Shown: positions 49,599 through 59,128 of the stretch, piece by piece
Layout of the letters: each line of letters opens with the position of its first letter
Numbering within the stretch: the stretch's first letter is position 1
Source of the DNA: Futiania mangrovi
GTDB lineage: Bacteria > Pseudomonadota > Alphaproteobacteria > Futianiales > Futianiaceae
Assembly: GCF_024158125.1 (NCBI RefSeq)
Contig: NZ_JAMZFT010000001.1
Location: 434,001-498,000, forward strand
DNA: 64,000 bases
Direction of reading: 5' to 3'
The notes under the pieces: generated by a model
What the model was told of the DNA's origin: nothing
The model's database searches: none
What the model saw: the letters and a program-made list of their open reading frames with translations, nothing else
Program-made: the position numbers and the translations under genes

Positions 49599-49690
49599 TT
49601 AACATGCATGGGGTCAATCCCGGAATTCCGTCGTCCGCTCGCCGCGCTCGCGGGGCCTGTGTAATGCAGTCTTAACGTCTGGCGGATTAA
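49599..49690. promoter_or_regulatory. TTAA-type half-sites upstream of divK (possible CtrA sites)
   Basis: TTAAC at 49599-49603 and 49672-49676, and TTAA at 49687-49690, lie in the 157-base DUF3572-divK gap. TTAA elements are rare in this GC-rich sequence and CtrA recognises TTAA-N7-TTAA, but the spacing here (11 bases between the last two) is off. Assignment is tentative. Confidence 0.3.
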
Positions 49691-49725
49691 GGATAAGCCG
49701 AAGGCAGCGGATCGCGAGGGTGATT

Positions 49726-50091
49726 ATGGCGAAAAAGGTTCTGATCGTGGAAGACAACGATCTGAATATGAAGCTGTTCCATGATCTCCTGGATGCGCAC
49801 GGCTATGACACGCTCCAGACGAAGGACGGGATGGAGGCGCTGGAGCTGGCGCGCGTACATCACCCCGACCTCATCCTCATGGACATCCAGCTGCCGGAGG
49901 TATCGGGCCTCGAGGTCACAAAGTGGCTGAAGGAGGATGACGACCTCAAGGCGATTCCGGTCATTGCCGTGACCGCCTTCGCGATGAAGGGTGACGAGGA
50001 AAAGATCCGGGACGGCGGCTGCGAGGCGTATATCTCCAAGCCGATCTCGGTCACACAGTTCCTCGACACGATCAAGCACTTCCTGGGTTGA
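49726..50091 (+). CDS. divK: Single-domain response regulator DivK
   Basis: DivK is a phosphorylated cell-fate signal that controls DivJ, PleC and DivL in the CtrA pathway. The 121-residue product is one REC domain: acidic pair E9/D10, phospho-acceptor D53 ([13 protein letters not shown]), T81-type threonine in AVTAFAM, and lysine in YISKPIS. The sequence [29 protein letters not shown] is characteristic of DivK. The ATG at 49726 follows GCGAGGG; a GTG six bases upstream is an alternative. pleD follows after 22 bases. Confidence 0.94.
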   Translation: MAKKVLIVEDNDLNMKLFHDLLDAHGYDTLQTKDGMEALELARVHHPDLILMDIQLPEVSGLEVTKWLKEDDDLKAIPVIAVTAFAMKGDEEKIRDGGCEAYISKPISVTQFLDTIKHFLG

Positions 50092-50113
50092 GCCTGCGGG
50101 AGCCGGTGAAGTC

Positions 50114-51493
50114 ATGACCGCGCGTGTTCTTGTCGTCGACGACATTCCTGCCAATGTGAAGCTGCTCGAAGCCAAGCTTCAGGCGGAATATTTCGATGTT
50201 CTCACCGCCTCGAACGGCCTGGAGGCGCTGGAGGCGGCCGAGCGGGAGCATCCCGACATCATTCTGCTCGACGTGATGATGCCGGGCATGGACGGGTTCG
50301 AGGTGTGTGCCCGCCTGAAGGCAAATCCCGAGCTGTCCCACATTCCGGTCGTCATGGTCACGGCGCTCGACCAGCCGTCGGACCGCGTCCGCGGGCTGGA
50401 GGCGGGGGCCGACGACTTCCTGACGAAGCCGGTGGAGGACGTGGCGCTCTTCGCCCGTGTCCGCAGCCTCGTCCGCCTCAAGGTGATGACGGACGAGCTG
50501 CGCATGCGCGAGGCGACGAGCCAGCAGATGGGTGTCGTCGCCGGCGCCAAGCTGACCGATGTCGACACCGATTCGGGGCGCCTGCTGATCGTCGAGGACC
50601 GGTCGCGATCCGCCGACCGCATGGTCGAGGCGCTGCCCTCCACGCTCGAATGCGTGATCGAGGCGGAAAGCCAGGCCGCGCTCGCCCGCCTCAAGGAAGA
50701 GGAATTCGACATCATCGTCGTGTCGATGTCGCTGGAGGCCTATGACGGGATGCGGCTGTGCTCGCATATCCGCTCGCAGGAACAGACGCGCCAGACGCCG
50801 ATTCTCATCATCGTGGAGGATGGCGACACGGAACGGCTGGTGCGCGGCCTCGACATCGGCGTGAACGACTACCTGGTCCGTCCGATCGATCCGAACGAAC
50901 TGCTGGCCCGCGTGCGCACCCAGTTGCGCCGTCGCCGCTATGCCGAACGGCTGCGCTCCAACGTCAAGCTCAGCATCGAGATGGCGGTGACGGATGCGCT
51001 TACCGGTCTCTACAACCGCCGCTACATGACGGGCCACCTGTCGACCCTGATCCAGCGCGCGCAGGGGACAGGCAAGCCGGTGTCGCTGCTGATCATGGAT
51101 ATCGACCATTTCAAGCCGATCAACGACACCCATGGCCACCAGGTCGGCGACGTGGTGCTGCAGGAATTCTCGCGCCGCATCTCCGCCAACATCCGCGGCG
51201 TCGACATGGCCGCGCGCTATGGCGGGGAGGAATTCGTGGTCGTGATGCCGGATACCGAGCCGGCGTTCGCCTCCATGGTGGCGGAGCGCTTGCGTGCCGA
51301 AGTGGCGGGGCGTCCGTTCCGGCTCGAGACGGGGCCAGGCTCGCTGACGGTGACGGTCTCCATCGGCGTCGCGGCGACGTCGGGCGTGGGCGACACCGCG
51401 GACCGGCTGCTGAAGCGGGCCGACGATGCGCTCTATCACGCCAAGCACACGGGCCGTAACCGCGTGGTGCTGAACCGCCGCGCCGCAGCCTGA
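50114..51493 (+). CDS. pleD: Diguanylate cyclase response regulator PleD
   Basis: PleD makes cyclic di-GMP during the alphaproteobacterial swarmer-to-stalked type transition. The 459-residue product has REC1 (1-125, phospho-acceptor D53 in LLDVMMPGMDGFE), a second REC-like domain (about 155-270) in which the acceptor position reads serine (VVSMSLEAYDG), and a GGDEF domain (about 290-455). The active site is GGEEF at 370-374 and the inhibitory RxxD site RGVD at 361-364. This matches Caulobacter PleD architecture. It is in an operon with divK. Confidence 0.94.
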   Translation: MTARVLVVDDIPANVKLLEAKLQAEYFDVLTASNGLEALEAAEREHPDIILLDVMMPGMDGFEVCARLKANPELSHIPVVMVTALDQPSDRVRGLEAGADDFLTKPVEDVALFARVRSLVRLKVMTDELRMREATSQQMGVVAGAKLTDVDTDSGRLLIVEDRSRSADRMVEALPSTLECVIEAESQAALARLKEEEFDIIVVSMSLEAYDGMRLCSHIRSQEQTRQTPILIIVEDGDTERLVRGLDIGVNDYLVRPIDPNELLARVRTQLRRRRYAERLRSNVKLSIEMAVTDALTGLYNRRYMTGHLSTLIQRAQGTGKPVSLLIMDIDHFKPINDTHGHQVGDVVLQEFSRRISANIRGVDMAARYGGEEFVVVMPDTEPAFASMVAERLRAEVAGRPFRLETGPGSLTVTVSIGVAATSGVGDTADRLLKRADDALYHAKHTGRNRVVLNRRAAA

Positions 51494-51512
51494 TACGCCG
51501 CCGCGGCCGTCA

Positions 51513-51550
51513 AGGCGATCTCCCCGAACCCAGGCGATCTCCCCGAACGA
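51513..51550. repeat. 19-bp direct repeat after pleD
   Basis: AGGCGATCTCCCCGAAC occurs at 51513-51529 and again at 51532-51548, a 19-base period, between the pleD stop and the terminator. Confidence 0.85.
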
Positions 51551-51552
51551 CG

Positions 51553-51582
51553 AAAGCCCCGGATGCGGTCCGGGGCTTTTTC
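51553..51582. terminator. Bidirectional terminator between pleD and rpmG
   Basis: AAAGCCCCGG (51553-51562) pairs with CCGGGGCTTT (51570-51579) around seven bases, followed by more T. It serves the convergent pleD and rpmG transcripts. Confidence 0.88.
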
Positions 51583-51621
51583 TGTCTGCGCGGCGCGATG
51601 CCTGCGCGGCTGGCAGAGATC

Positions 51622-51789
51622 TTACTTGATCTTGCCTTCCTTGAACTCGACGTGCTTGCGCGCGACCGGATCGTACTTCCGCACGGTCATCTTCTCGGTC
51701 ATCGTGCGGGTGTTCTTCTTGGTGACATAGAAGAAGCCGGTGCCCGCCGTGGAATTCAGGCGAATCTTGATGGTGGTCGGCTTGGCCAT
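51622..51789 (-). CDS. rpmG: 50S ribosomal protein L33
   Basis: L33 of the large subunit. The 55-residue product is [20 protein letters not shown] followed by [14 protein letters not shown] and [18 protein letters not shown], the alphaproteobacterial form without the zinc-binding cysteines. It lies 62 bases downstream of the MFS transporter gene and ends just before a terminator. The rnr-DUF983-NUDIX-rpmG neighbourhood is conserved in the class, here with an MFS gene inserted. Confidence 0.95.
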   Translation of the reverse strand: MAKPTTIKIRLNSTAGTGFFYVTKKNTRTMTEKMTVRKYDPVARKHVEFKEGKIK

Positions 51790-51851
51790 GGCGTGCACTC
51801 CGAAAACGATCTTGACCCGGCGCCGGTCAGGTCCGGCCCCGCGTGAGGCGC

Positions 51852-53033
51852 TTACATGCCTTCGCCCGCGCCGGAAGTCAAGCGCCGCGACCGCATCCCG
51901 CGCACGCCTGCGAGAACCGCGTAAACCGCGCAGATGGCCCCCAGCATCACGGCCAGTCCGTGCGGGTCGAGGGCATCCATCGACAGGCCCGCAAGCGGCG
52001 GTCCGGCCAGCGCACCGATGCCGTACATGACCGTGAAGGTCGCGGTTGCGGCAACGAGATCGGCGCCCTCGTAGGTGTCGCCCAGCGCCGCCATCGCGGT
52101 CGTGTAGAGGCCGGCGACGACGCCCGCCCACAGGAACATGCTGGCGTAGAGAAGGGGCGGGTTCCCCGCGAAGGCCGGCAGGCTGACCGCGCCCGCAACG
52201 CCCGTCAGCGCGCACAGGACCAGCACAGGATGGCGCCCGATGCGGTCCGACAGCATCCCGATCGGGTATTGCAGGGCCGCGCTGCCGAGGCCCACGGCGG
52301 TCAGCGTCAGCGCCGCCGGGCCCTCTGCCAGGCCGACGCGCAATCCATAGACCGGCAGCAGCGTGAAGATGCCCGCCTCGATGGCCGAGAAGCAGATGAT
52401 CGCGCCGAACACCGCCGGACGTTCGGCCAGGAAGGACCAGGCCGCCCGCGGCGAGCGTCCGCCGAGGCGCGGCGCCACGTCGCGGCCCCAGGCGATCACT
52501 CCGGCTGCCGAAAGGATCAGGACGACGCCTGCGGCGAAAGGGGCAGCGCCTTGCGTGCCAAGTGTGGCGAGGATGGCGGGTCCGCCCGCCCAGCCGACGG
52601 AGAAGCAGGTGGTATAGAGCGCCACCAGGCGTCCGCGTGTCTCCCGGGTCGCGACCGCCTGGATCCAGGATTCGCTGATGACGAAGATGCTGACGATGCC
52701 GATCCCGTTCAGGAACCGCAGCGGGAACCACCACCAGAGGTTTTCGACAGGATGGAAAAGGGCAAGCGTGCCCGCGGTCAGCAGCAGGCACCACATGAGG
52801 ACGGGCGCCGTGCCGAAGCGGCCGAGCAGGCGCGGCAGGAACGGCGTCACCAGCAGGATGGCCAGCGCCGGCATGGCGCTGTTCGCGCCGATGAAGGTGG
52901 CGGAGGCGCCCGCCTCCTCCATGCGGATGGCAAGCAGCGGCAGGGTGAGGCTCAGCACCAGGCCGACGATGCTGGCACCTGCCACGACGGCTGCGATGGA
53001 GCGCACGCGCCCTTCTCCCGCCGCCGCCGGCAT
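51852..53033 (-). CDS. MFS transporter
   Basis: A 393-residue major facilitator protein with about 12 hydrophobic segments. Visible features are [40 protein letters not shown] at helices 1-3, the loop-2-like segment, [36 protein letters not shown] (a YcaD/UMF2-like signature) and [17 protein letters not shown] in the second half. The SESW...RGR pattern points to the YcaD-type subfamily of unknown substrate. It ends 62 bases before rpmG and starts 4 bases after the NUDIX gene. Confidence 0.88.
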   Translation of the reverse strand: MPAAAGEGRVRSIAAVVAGASIVGLVLSLTLPLLAIRMEEAGASATFIGANSAMPALAILLVTPFLPRLLGRFGTAPVLMWCLLLTAGTLALFHPVENLWWWFPLRFLNGIGIVSIFVISESWIQAVATRETRGRLVALYTTCFSVGWAGGPAILATLGTQGAAPFAAGVVLILSAAGVIAWGRDVAPRLGGRSPRAAWSFLAERPAVFGAIICFSAIEAGIFTLLPVYGLRVGLAEGPAALTLTAVGLGSAALQYPIGMLSDRIGRHPVLVLCALTGVAGAVSLPAFAGNPPLLYASMFLWAGVVAGLYTTAMAALGDTYEGADLVAATATFTVMYGIGALAGPPLAGLSMDALDPHGLAVMLGAICAVYAVLAGVRGMRSRRLTSGAGEGM

Positions 53034-53037
53034 GCCC

Positions 53038-53718
53038 TCAGACCTTGTCCAGGACGCGCTTCCCGTTGCGCATGTAGGTGAAGGGGATGGGACGTTCCGG
53101 GCGTTCAGGGTCCGGCATGTTCAGCCATTTGAGCGCGAAGCGCAGGCCGCGCTGGGTCACCGGACGGATGTCGCGGGAGAGCACGTCGTCGACGTCGATC
53201 CAGCTCAGGTCGCCCAGCTCCCCGCTCGCGCGCGAGAAATCGTCCGGGTCGCCGGCGATGGCATCGATGGTCGTGGCGAAAAAGCGCGTGTCGTAGCGCC
53301 GCTTGGGTCCGGGAGGCGTGATGGCGCGCGCGACGAAGGCGAGGCGGTCGACCGCGGGCTCGAATCCGCCCTCGTTGAACTCCGCCCAGTCGCGGTTACG
53401 GCTGCGCAGGGATCGCCCCGTGCGATGGGCGATGCGCAGGCCGGTTTCCTCGAACGTCTCGCGGATGGCGGCGAGCGCCAGTCCGCGTGCGGTGCAGCCG
53501 CGCGGCCGGTCGAGCAGGCGCTCCACGCTGTCCCCCGGCAGGTCGAAGGCGCAGGACAGCCGGTGGTCCACCGGGTCGACGGCGCCACCCGGAAAGACCG
53601 TCACATTGGGCATGAAGGCATGGCGGCCGTGCCGCTCGCCCATCAGCACGCGCGTCGTCTCTCCCTCGCGGCGCAGGATGATCAGGGTCGATGCGTGGCG
53701 CGGCCGGATGACGGTCAT
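53038..53718 (-). CDS. NUDIX hydrolase
   Basis: A 226-residue NUDIX protein. The Nudix helix AAIRETFEETGLRI supplies the REUXEEXGU part of the box. The glycine pair usually five to ten residues before it is in FPGGAVDP, about 45 residues earlier, so the box is split by an insertion (RLSCAFDLPGDSVERLLDRPRG), as in NUDT7/NUDT19-like and related alphaproteobacterial proteins. Substrate is unknown; coenzyme-A-type substrates are possible. Its start overlaps the DUF983 stop by ATGA. Confidence 0.85.
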   Translation of the reverse strand: MTVIRPRHASTLIILRREGETTRVLMGERHGRHAFMPNVTVFPGGAVDPVDHRLSCAFDLPGDSVERLLDRPRGCTARGLALAAIRETFEETGLRIAHRTGRSLRSRNRDWAEFNEGGFEPAVDRLAFVARAITPPGPKRRYDTRFFATTIDAIAGDPDDFSRASGELGDLSWIDVDDVLSRDIRPVTQRGLRFALKWLNMPDPERPERPIPFTYMRNGKRVLDKV

Positions 53719-54122
53719 GTCTCGTCGCCGCCGAAGCCGTGCATCCTCAGCGCCCATTGCAAGCCCACGACCGCGCCCTTGATCGGCTGGATCAGTCCCA
53801 GCGACAGCGCGATCACCAGCGCCGACCACCCGGTCATGTGCATCCACATCGGCGGGGCATATGCGATCTCGACCACCAGCAGCGCGGGGATCACGATGTG
53901 CCCGACAACGAAGATGACGAGATAGGCCGGAAGGTCGTCCGCGCGGTGATGGTACATCTCCGCCCCGCAGGCCGGGCAATGGTCCGTCACTTTCAGAAAG
54001 CGCCGGAACAGGCTGCCCTTCCCGCAGGAGGGGCAGCGCGACTTCGCGCCGCGCCACATGGATGCGGATACCGGGCGCGGATCGGCGTCGAGCGCAGGCT
54101 CGCTGAGATAGGTCTGGGTCAT
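53715..54122 (-). CDS. DUF983 family membrane protein
   Basis: A 135-residue protein with an N-terminal zinc-ribbon-like part, RCPSCGKGSLFRRFLKVTDHCPACGAEMYH (two CxxC pairs, about residues 30-56), and two C-terminal membrane segments (about 65-90 and 98-120). HHRADDLPAYLVIFVVGHIVIP is the DUF983 signature. Function is unknown. It is translationally coupled to the NUDIX gene and follows rnr in the conserved topA-rnr-DUF983-NUDIX order. Confidence 0.9.
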   Translation of the reverse strand: MTQTYLSEPALDADPRPVSASMWRGAKSRCPSCGKGSLFRRFLKVTDHCPACGAEMYHHRADDLPAYLVIFVVGHIVIPALLVVEIAYAPPMWMHMTGWSALVIALSLGLIQPIKGAVVGLQWALRMHGFGGDET

Positions 54123-54209
54123 GGCTCAAGGATATGGCCGCAAGCACCGTGCCGGCGCAAGCCCCGGCGCGTCATGGGTGCCCTGATGCGACAACGCTCC
54201 GCAGGGGGC

Positions 54210-56486
54210 TCAGCGGCGCGTTCGGCCCGGCTTCGTCTTGCCCGGGGCCCCGCTGCCCGGCCGCCTGCCGGTCTTTCGTCCCCGCGCAGGCTTGCCGGGC
54301 TTGCCGCCCTCGATCAGTTCGAACCGCAGGCCGCCCGTCACCGGCGTCGCCTCAGCCAGCCGAACGGTCAGACTGTCGCCCAGCCGGAAGGTGAGACCCG
54401 TGTTCTCGCCCACGAGGGCATGCGCGCTCTCGTCATGCCGGTAGTAGTCGCCGGGCAGCGTCGCGATGGGGATGAGGCCGTCGGCCCCCATCTCGGGCAG
54501 GCGGACGAACAGGCCGAAGCGCGTGGCGGAGGCGATGCGCCCCTCGAACTCCAGCCCCACGCGGTCGGCCATGAAGGCCGCGAGATAGCGGTCGGTCGAC
54601 TCGCGCTCCGCCGCCATGGCGCGGCGTTCGGTCTGGGAGATATGCTCCGCCGTCTCGTCGAGGCGGCCGATCTCCTCGTCCGTCAGTTTGCCCTTGCCGA
54701 GGTCGAGCGCACGGATCAGCGCCCGATGGACCACGAGGTCGGCGTAGCGCCGGATCGGCGAGGTGAAATGCGCGTACTTGCCGAGGTTGAGGCCGAAATG
54801 GCCGATGTTCTCCGGGCTGTAGACCGCCTGGGACTGGCTGCGCAGCACCACGGTGCTCACCAGCTCCTCGTTGCCGGTGTTGCGGGCGAGCGTGAGGATC
54901 CGGTTGAAGATGCGCGGCTCCATGACCTGTCCCAGCGAGAGCTTGAGGCCGATCGTCTGGAGGAAATCCCTGAGCGACAGCAGCTTTTCCCGGTCCGGAG
55001 TGTCGTGCACCCGGTAGATCAGCGGGGTGCGCCGCCGCTCCAGCGTTTCCGCCGCCGCCACGTTCGCGAGGATCATGAATTCCTCGATAAGCCGGTGCGC
55101 CTCCAGCCGCTCGCGCGGGCGGATGCTTTCCACCTCCCCTGCCTCGTTCAGCACGATCTTGTGCTCCGGCAGGTCGAGGTCGAGGGGCGCGCGCGCCTCC
55201 CGTGCGATCTTCGCGGCCTCGTAGGCGGCGAAGAGGGGGGCGAGCACGCCGTCGTGCAGGGCCGTCGTCTCCGGCCCCGGCGCGCCGTCCCACGCCTGCT
55301 GCACCTGCGCATAGGAAAGGCTCGCCGCAGAGCGCATCAGGCCGCGCATGAACTCATGGCGCAGCTTGCGGCCATGCGCGTCGAAGGTCATCCGCACCGC
55401 GAGGCAGGGCCGGTCCACGCCCTCGTTCAGCGAGCACAGTTCGTTCGACAGCCGCTCCGGCAGCATCGGGACCACGCGGTCGGGGAAATAGCACGAGTTG
55501 CCGCGCTCCCACGCCGCGCGGTCGAGGGCGGAGCCCGGCGTCACATAATGCGCGACGTCGGCGATGGCGACGGTGACGATGTGGCCGCCCGGGTTCTTCG
55601 GGTCGTCGTCCGGCATGGCGTGCACGGCGTCGTCGTGGTCGCGCGCGTCCTCCGGGTCGATGGTGACGAGGGGCATGTCCCGCAGGTCGGTCCGGTCACC
55701 CAGGGTTCGCACCGCGCGCGCCGCCTTCGCCTGCTCCAGCGCGTCGTCGGGGAAGTCGACCGGGATGCCATGTTCGTGCACTGCGATCAGGCTGATCGCA
55801 CGCGGGTCGTCGAGACGCGGGCCCAGCACCTCGCGCACGCGGGCCGCGCGTCCGCCGCCACGCCGCCCGGCGGGCGCCACCTCCGCCATCACGAGATCGC
55901 CGTTCCGCGCGCCGCCCCAGTCCTCGGGCGCGACCTGGTACTCGGTCCGGTCGCGCTTGTCGGTCGGAATGATCCGGGCGTGCCGGTCGACCTTGCGGAA
56001 GACGCCGAGCACCTGTTTGCGGCCCTGGCCCAGCTTGCGGATGACGCGCGCTTCGTAGAGGACGGCGCCGTCCTCCTCCGTCCGGGTGAGGCGGGCAAGC
56101 ACCCGGTCGCCGATGCCGGGCACATGCGCATCGCGGCGCGAGGCGGGCGCGAGAAGGATACGCGGAGGCTCGCCGTCGCCCGTTTCCCGCCCCTTGGCCA
56201 CGGGCACCGCGATCAGTTCGCCGTCCGGGTCTGCGTCGACGATGTCGAGCACGGCGACCGGCGGAAGTTCGCCCGCCCGCGTGATCGACCGCCGTGCCCG
56301 GCCCTCGATCAGGCCCTCCTGCGACATTTCGGCAAGCAGGCGCTTCAGTTCGACCTTTGCCGCACCGCCCTTGATGCCGAACGCGCGCGCGATCTCGCGC
56401 TTGCCGACCTTGACCGGGCTGTCGGCGATGTAGCGCAGGATCTCCTCGCGCGAGGGGAGGGTCGCTTCGTGTTTCGTGCGGGCCAC
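54210..56486 (-). CDS. rnr: Ribonuclease R
   Basis: A processive 3'-5' exoribonuclease of the RNase II family. The GTG start at 56486 gives MARTKHEATLPSREEILRYI and 758 residues; an open frame further upstream is topA sequence. In order it has a winged-helix-like N-domain (1-70), cold-shock domains, the RNB catalytic domain with VTIDPEDARDHDDAVHA (metal-binding aspartates), and a C-terminal S1 domain (about 640-725, FEGRIASATRFGLFVRL). A Lys/Arg/Gly/Pro-rich tail of about 30 residues ends the protein. It starts 7 bases after the topA stop. Confidence 0.94.
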   Translation of the reverse strand: MARTKHEATLPSREEILRYIADSPVKVGKREIARAFGIKGGAAKVELKRLLAEMSQEGLIEGRARRSITRAGELPPVAVLDIVDADPDGELIAVPVAKGRETGDGEPPRILLAPASRRDAHVPGIGDRVLARLTRTEEDGAVLYEARVIRKLGQGRKQVLGVFRKVDRHARIIPTDKRDRTEYQVAPEDWGGARNGDLVMAEVAPAGRRGGGRAARVREVLGPRLDDPRAISLIAVHEHGIPVDFPDDALEQAKAARAVRTLGDRTDLRDMPLVTIDPEDARDHDDAVHAMPDDDPKNPGGHIVTVAIADVAHYVTPGSALDRAAWERGNSCYFPDRVVPMLPERLSNELCSLNEGVDRPCLAVRMTFDAHGRKLRHEFMRGLMRSAASLSYAQVQQAWDGAPGPETTALHDGVLAPLFAAYEAAKIAREARAPLDLDLPEHKIVLNEAGEVESIRPRERLEAHRLIEEFMILANVAAAETLERRRTPLIYRVHDTPDREKLLSLRDFLQTIGLKLSLGQVMEPRIFNRILTLARNTGNEELVSTVVLRSQSQAVYSPENIGHFGLNLGKYAHFTSPIRRYADLVVHRALIRALDLGKGKLTDEEIGRLDETAEHISQTERRAMAAERESTDRYLAAFMADRVGLEFEGRIASATRFGLFVRLPEMGADGLIPIATLPGDYYRHDESAHALVGENTGLTFRLGDSLTVRLAEATPVTGGLRFELIEGGKPGKPARGRKTGRRPGSGAPGKTKPGRTRR

Positions 56487-56493
56487 CGGCGCC

Positions 56494-59076
56494 TCAGCCT
56501 GCCGCCGTGGACTTGGCGGTCTTCTTCGTTCCGGCTTTCTTGGGCGCAGCCTTCTTCGGGGCGGCCTTCGTCGCAGCCGGCTTGGCCTTTCCGCCCTTGG
56601 CCGCCGCCTTGGCCGCGAGAAGTTCGAGCGCACGCTCCAGCGTGATCTCGTCCTTGTCGAGCCCGCGCGGCAGGGTCGCGTTGACCTTGCCGTGGCTCAC
56701 ATAGGGGCCGTAGCGCCCGTCGCGCAGTTCGACCGGGCCGCCGTCGGGGTGCGCCCCCAGCGTCTTCAGTGCGGCCGGTGTGCCGCGCCCGCCCTTGTTC
56801 TGCTTCTCCGCGATCAGGGAGACCGCGTGGTTGAGACCGATCGTGAACACGTCGTCGGTCGAGGGCAGATTGGCGTAGGTCCGCCCGTGCTGCACATAGG
56901 GGCCGTAGCGCCCGATTCCCGCGTTGATCGGTTCGCCCGTTTCCGGATGAAGGCCGACGGCGCGCGGCAGCGACAGGAGCCGCAGCGCAAACTCCAGATC
57001 CACGCGCTCCAGCGGGACATCCTTCGGGACGCTGGCGCGGGGAGGCTTCTCGCCCTCGCCGCGCTGGACGTAAGGCCCGAAGCGGCCGCTGCGCAGCGTG
57101 ATCGGCGTGCCGTCCTCGTCCTCGCCCAGCAGTTTCGGCCCCTCGTCGGCCCCGTCCTCGCCATTGCCGTTCGCGGCAAGCTGGCGGGTGTAGCGGCACT
57201 CGGGATAATTGGAGCAGCCGATGAAGGCACCGAACTTGCCGAGCTTCAGGCTGAGCCGCCCGTCGGCGCACGCCGGGCAGGCGCGCGGGTCGCCGTCCTC
57301 GCCCTCCTTCTGGGGGAAGAAGTGCGGTTCCAGCACCTCGTTGAGTTTTTCCAGGACCTCGCCCACGCGCAGGTCCTTGATGTCGTCGATGGCGGCGATG
57401 AAATCGCGCCAGAAGTCGCGCAGAAGCTCCTTCCAGCTGACCTTGCCGTCGGAGACGAGGTCGAGCTTCTCCTCGAGGTCGGCGGTGAAGTCGTACTCCA
57501 CGTAGCGGTTGAAGAAATGCTCGAGGAAATGGGTGACGATCCGCCCCTTGTCCTCCGGCACGAAGCGGTTCTTCTCCATGCGGACATAGTTGCGGTCGCG
57601 CAGGACCGAGAGCACCGACGCATAGGTCGACGGGCGCCCGATGCCCAGCTCCTCCATGCGCTTGACCAGCGTCGCCTCGGTGAAGCGGGGCGGCGGCTCG
57701 GTGAAATGCTGGTTCGGCGTGACCTTCTCCACCGCGACCGCATCGCCCTGGACGAGCTTGGGCAGAAGCCTCCCGTCCTCGTCGTCGGCGGTGTCGTCGC
57801 GCCCCTCCTCGTAGAGCTTCAGGAAGCCGTCGAAGGTCACGACGCTGCCGGTCGCGCGCAGGCCCACGCCGTCCGCCGCGATATCCACGGTGGTGCGCTC
57901 CATGACGGCGGCTTCCATCTGGCAGGCTATGGTGCGCTTCCAGATAAGTTCGTAGAGCCGGGCAAGGTCGCCGGACAGGCGCAGCGTCTCCGGCGCGCGG
58001 GCCGGGTCGGTCGGGCGGATCGCCTCGTGAGCTTCCTGCGCGTTCTTCGCCTTGGACTTGTAGACGCGGGGGCTGTCCGGCAGGTAGCGGTCGCCGAAGC
58101 GCTTGCCCACCGCCGCGCGGATATCGTGCAACGCTTCCGGCGCGAGGTCCATGCCGTCGGTCCGCATGTAGGTGATGAGGCCCACGGTCTCGCCGCCGAT
58201 CTCGACGCCCTCGTAAAGCTGCTGGGCGACCTGCATCGTCCGCTTGGCGTTGAAGCCGAGCTTGCGCGAAGCCTCCTGCTGCAGCGTCGAGGTGGTGAAG
58301 GGCGGCGAGGGATTGCGCCGCACGGGCTTGCTCTCGACCTCCGACACCGAGAAGCGCCCGGCCTCGATCGCCTTGACCGCGCGGGCGGCGGCGGTTTCGT
58401 TCTCGAGGTCGAACTTCTTCAGCGTCTTGCCGTCGAGGCTGTGCAGCCGTGCCTGGAAGGGGCTGCCGTCGGGCGCCTTGGCATCAACCGTCACCGACCA
58501 GTATTCGCGCGCAACGAACCGCTCGATCTCCATCTCGCGGTCGACGACGAGGCGCAGGGCGACCGACTGCACGCGGCCGGCAGACCGCGCACCCGGCAGC
58601 TTGCGCCACAGCACGGGAGAGAGCGTGAAGCCCACGAGATAGTCGAGCGCGCGCCGTGCGAGATAGGCGTCCACCAGTTCCTGGTCGACCTGGCGCGGAT
58701 GGCGCATCGCCTCCGTGACCGCGGACTTTGTGATCTGGTTGAAGACGACGCGCTGGACCTCCTTGCCCTTGAGCGCGCCGCGCTTCCTCAGCACCTCGAG
58801 CACGTGCCACGAGATCGCCTCGCCCTCGCGGTCGGGGTCCGTCGCGAGCACAAGCCGGTCGTCGGCCTTCACCGCGTCCGTGATGTCCTTAAGCCGCTTG
58901 GCCGACTTGGGGTCGGCCTCCCACTCCATGGCGAAGTCCTCGTCCGGGCGGACGGAGCCGTCCTTCGCGGGCAGGTCGCGGACATGGCCATAGGAGGCAA
59001 GCACCGTGTAGCCGGTGCCCAGGTACTTGTTGATCGTCTTGGCCTTGGCCGGCGATTCGACGATGACGACGGTCAT
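56494..59076 (-). CDS. topA: DNA topoisomerase I
   Basis: Relaxes negatively supercoiled DNA (type IA). The 860-residue product starts with the Toprim domain MTVVIVESPAKAKTINKYLG and has DREGEAISWH, the strand-passage region SAGRVQSVALRLVVDRE, and the catalytic tyrosine Y303 in GLITYMRTDGMD. One four-cysteine zinc-ribbon (CPACADG...CSNYPEC, about 615-645) is followed by three FGPYV-type repeats and a Lys/Ala-rich histone-like tail (about 820-860). The last feature is common in alphaproteobacteria. It lies between dprA and rnr. Confidence 0.96.
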   Translation of the reverse strand: MTVVIVESPAKAKTINKYLGTGYTVLASYGHVRDLPAKDGSVRPDEDFAMEWEADPKSAKRLKDITDAVKADDRLVLATDPDREGEAISWHVLEVLRKRGALKGKEVQRVVFNQITKSAVTEAMRHPRQVDQELVDAYLARRALDYLVGFTLSPVLWRKLPGARSAGRVQSVALRLVVDREMEIERFVAREYWSVTVDAKAPDGSPFQARLHSLDGKTLKKFDLENETAAARAVKAIEAGRFSVSEVESKPVRRNPSPPFTTSTLQQEASRKLGFNAKRTMQVAQQLYEGVEIGGETVGLITYMRTDGMDLAPEALHDIRAAVGKRFGDRYLPDSPRVYKSKAKNAQEAHEAIRPTDPARAPETLRLSGDLARLYELIWKRTIACQMEAAVMERTTVDIAADGVGLRATGSVVTFDGFLKLYEEGRDDTADDEDGRLLPKLVQGDAVAVEKVTPNQHFTEPPPRFTEATLVKRMEELGIGRPSTYASVLSVLRDRNYVRMEKNRFVPEDKGRIVTHFLEHFFNRYVEYDFTADLEEKLDLVSDGKVSWKELLRDFWRDFIAAIDDIKDLRVGEVLEKLNEVLEPHFFPQKEGEDGDPRACPACADGRLSLKLGKFGAFIGCSNYPECRYTRQLAANGNGEDGADEGPKLLGEDEDGTPITLRSGRFGPYVQRGEGEKPPRASVPKDVPLERVDLEFALRLLSLPRAVGLHPETGEPINAGIGRYGPYVQHGRTYANLPSTDDVFTIGLNHAVSLIAEKQNKGGRGTPAALKTLGAHPDGGPVELRDGRYGPYVSHGKVNATLPRGLDKDEITLERALELLAAKAAAKGGKAKPAATKAAPKKAAPKKAGTKKTAKSTAAG

Positions 59077-59128
59077 GAGATGCCTTGCGTGCGTGTCCGG
59101 TTCGCGGGAGGTTCTCCCCTCGCGAACA

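Noticed and set aside
53739-56645. Plus-strand open frame of about 968 codons opposite rnr and DUF983
   Set aside because: Antisense to well-supported genes and without family motifs.
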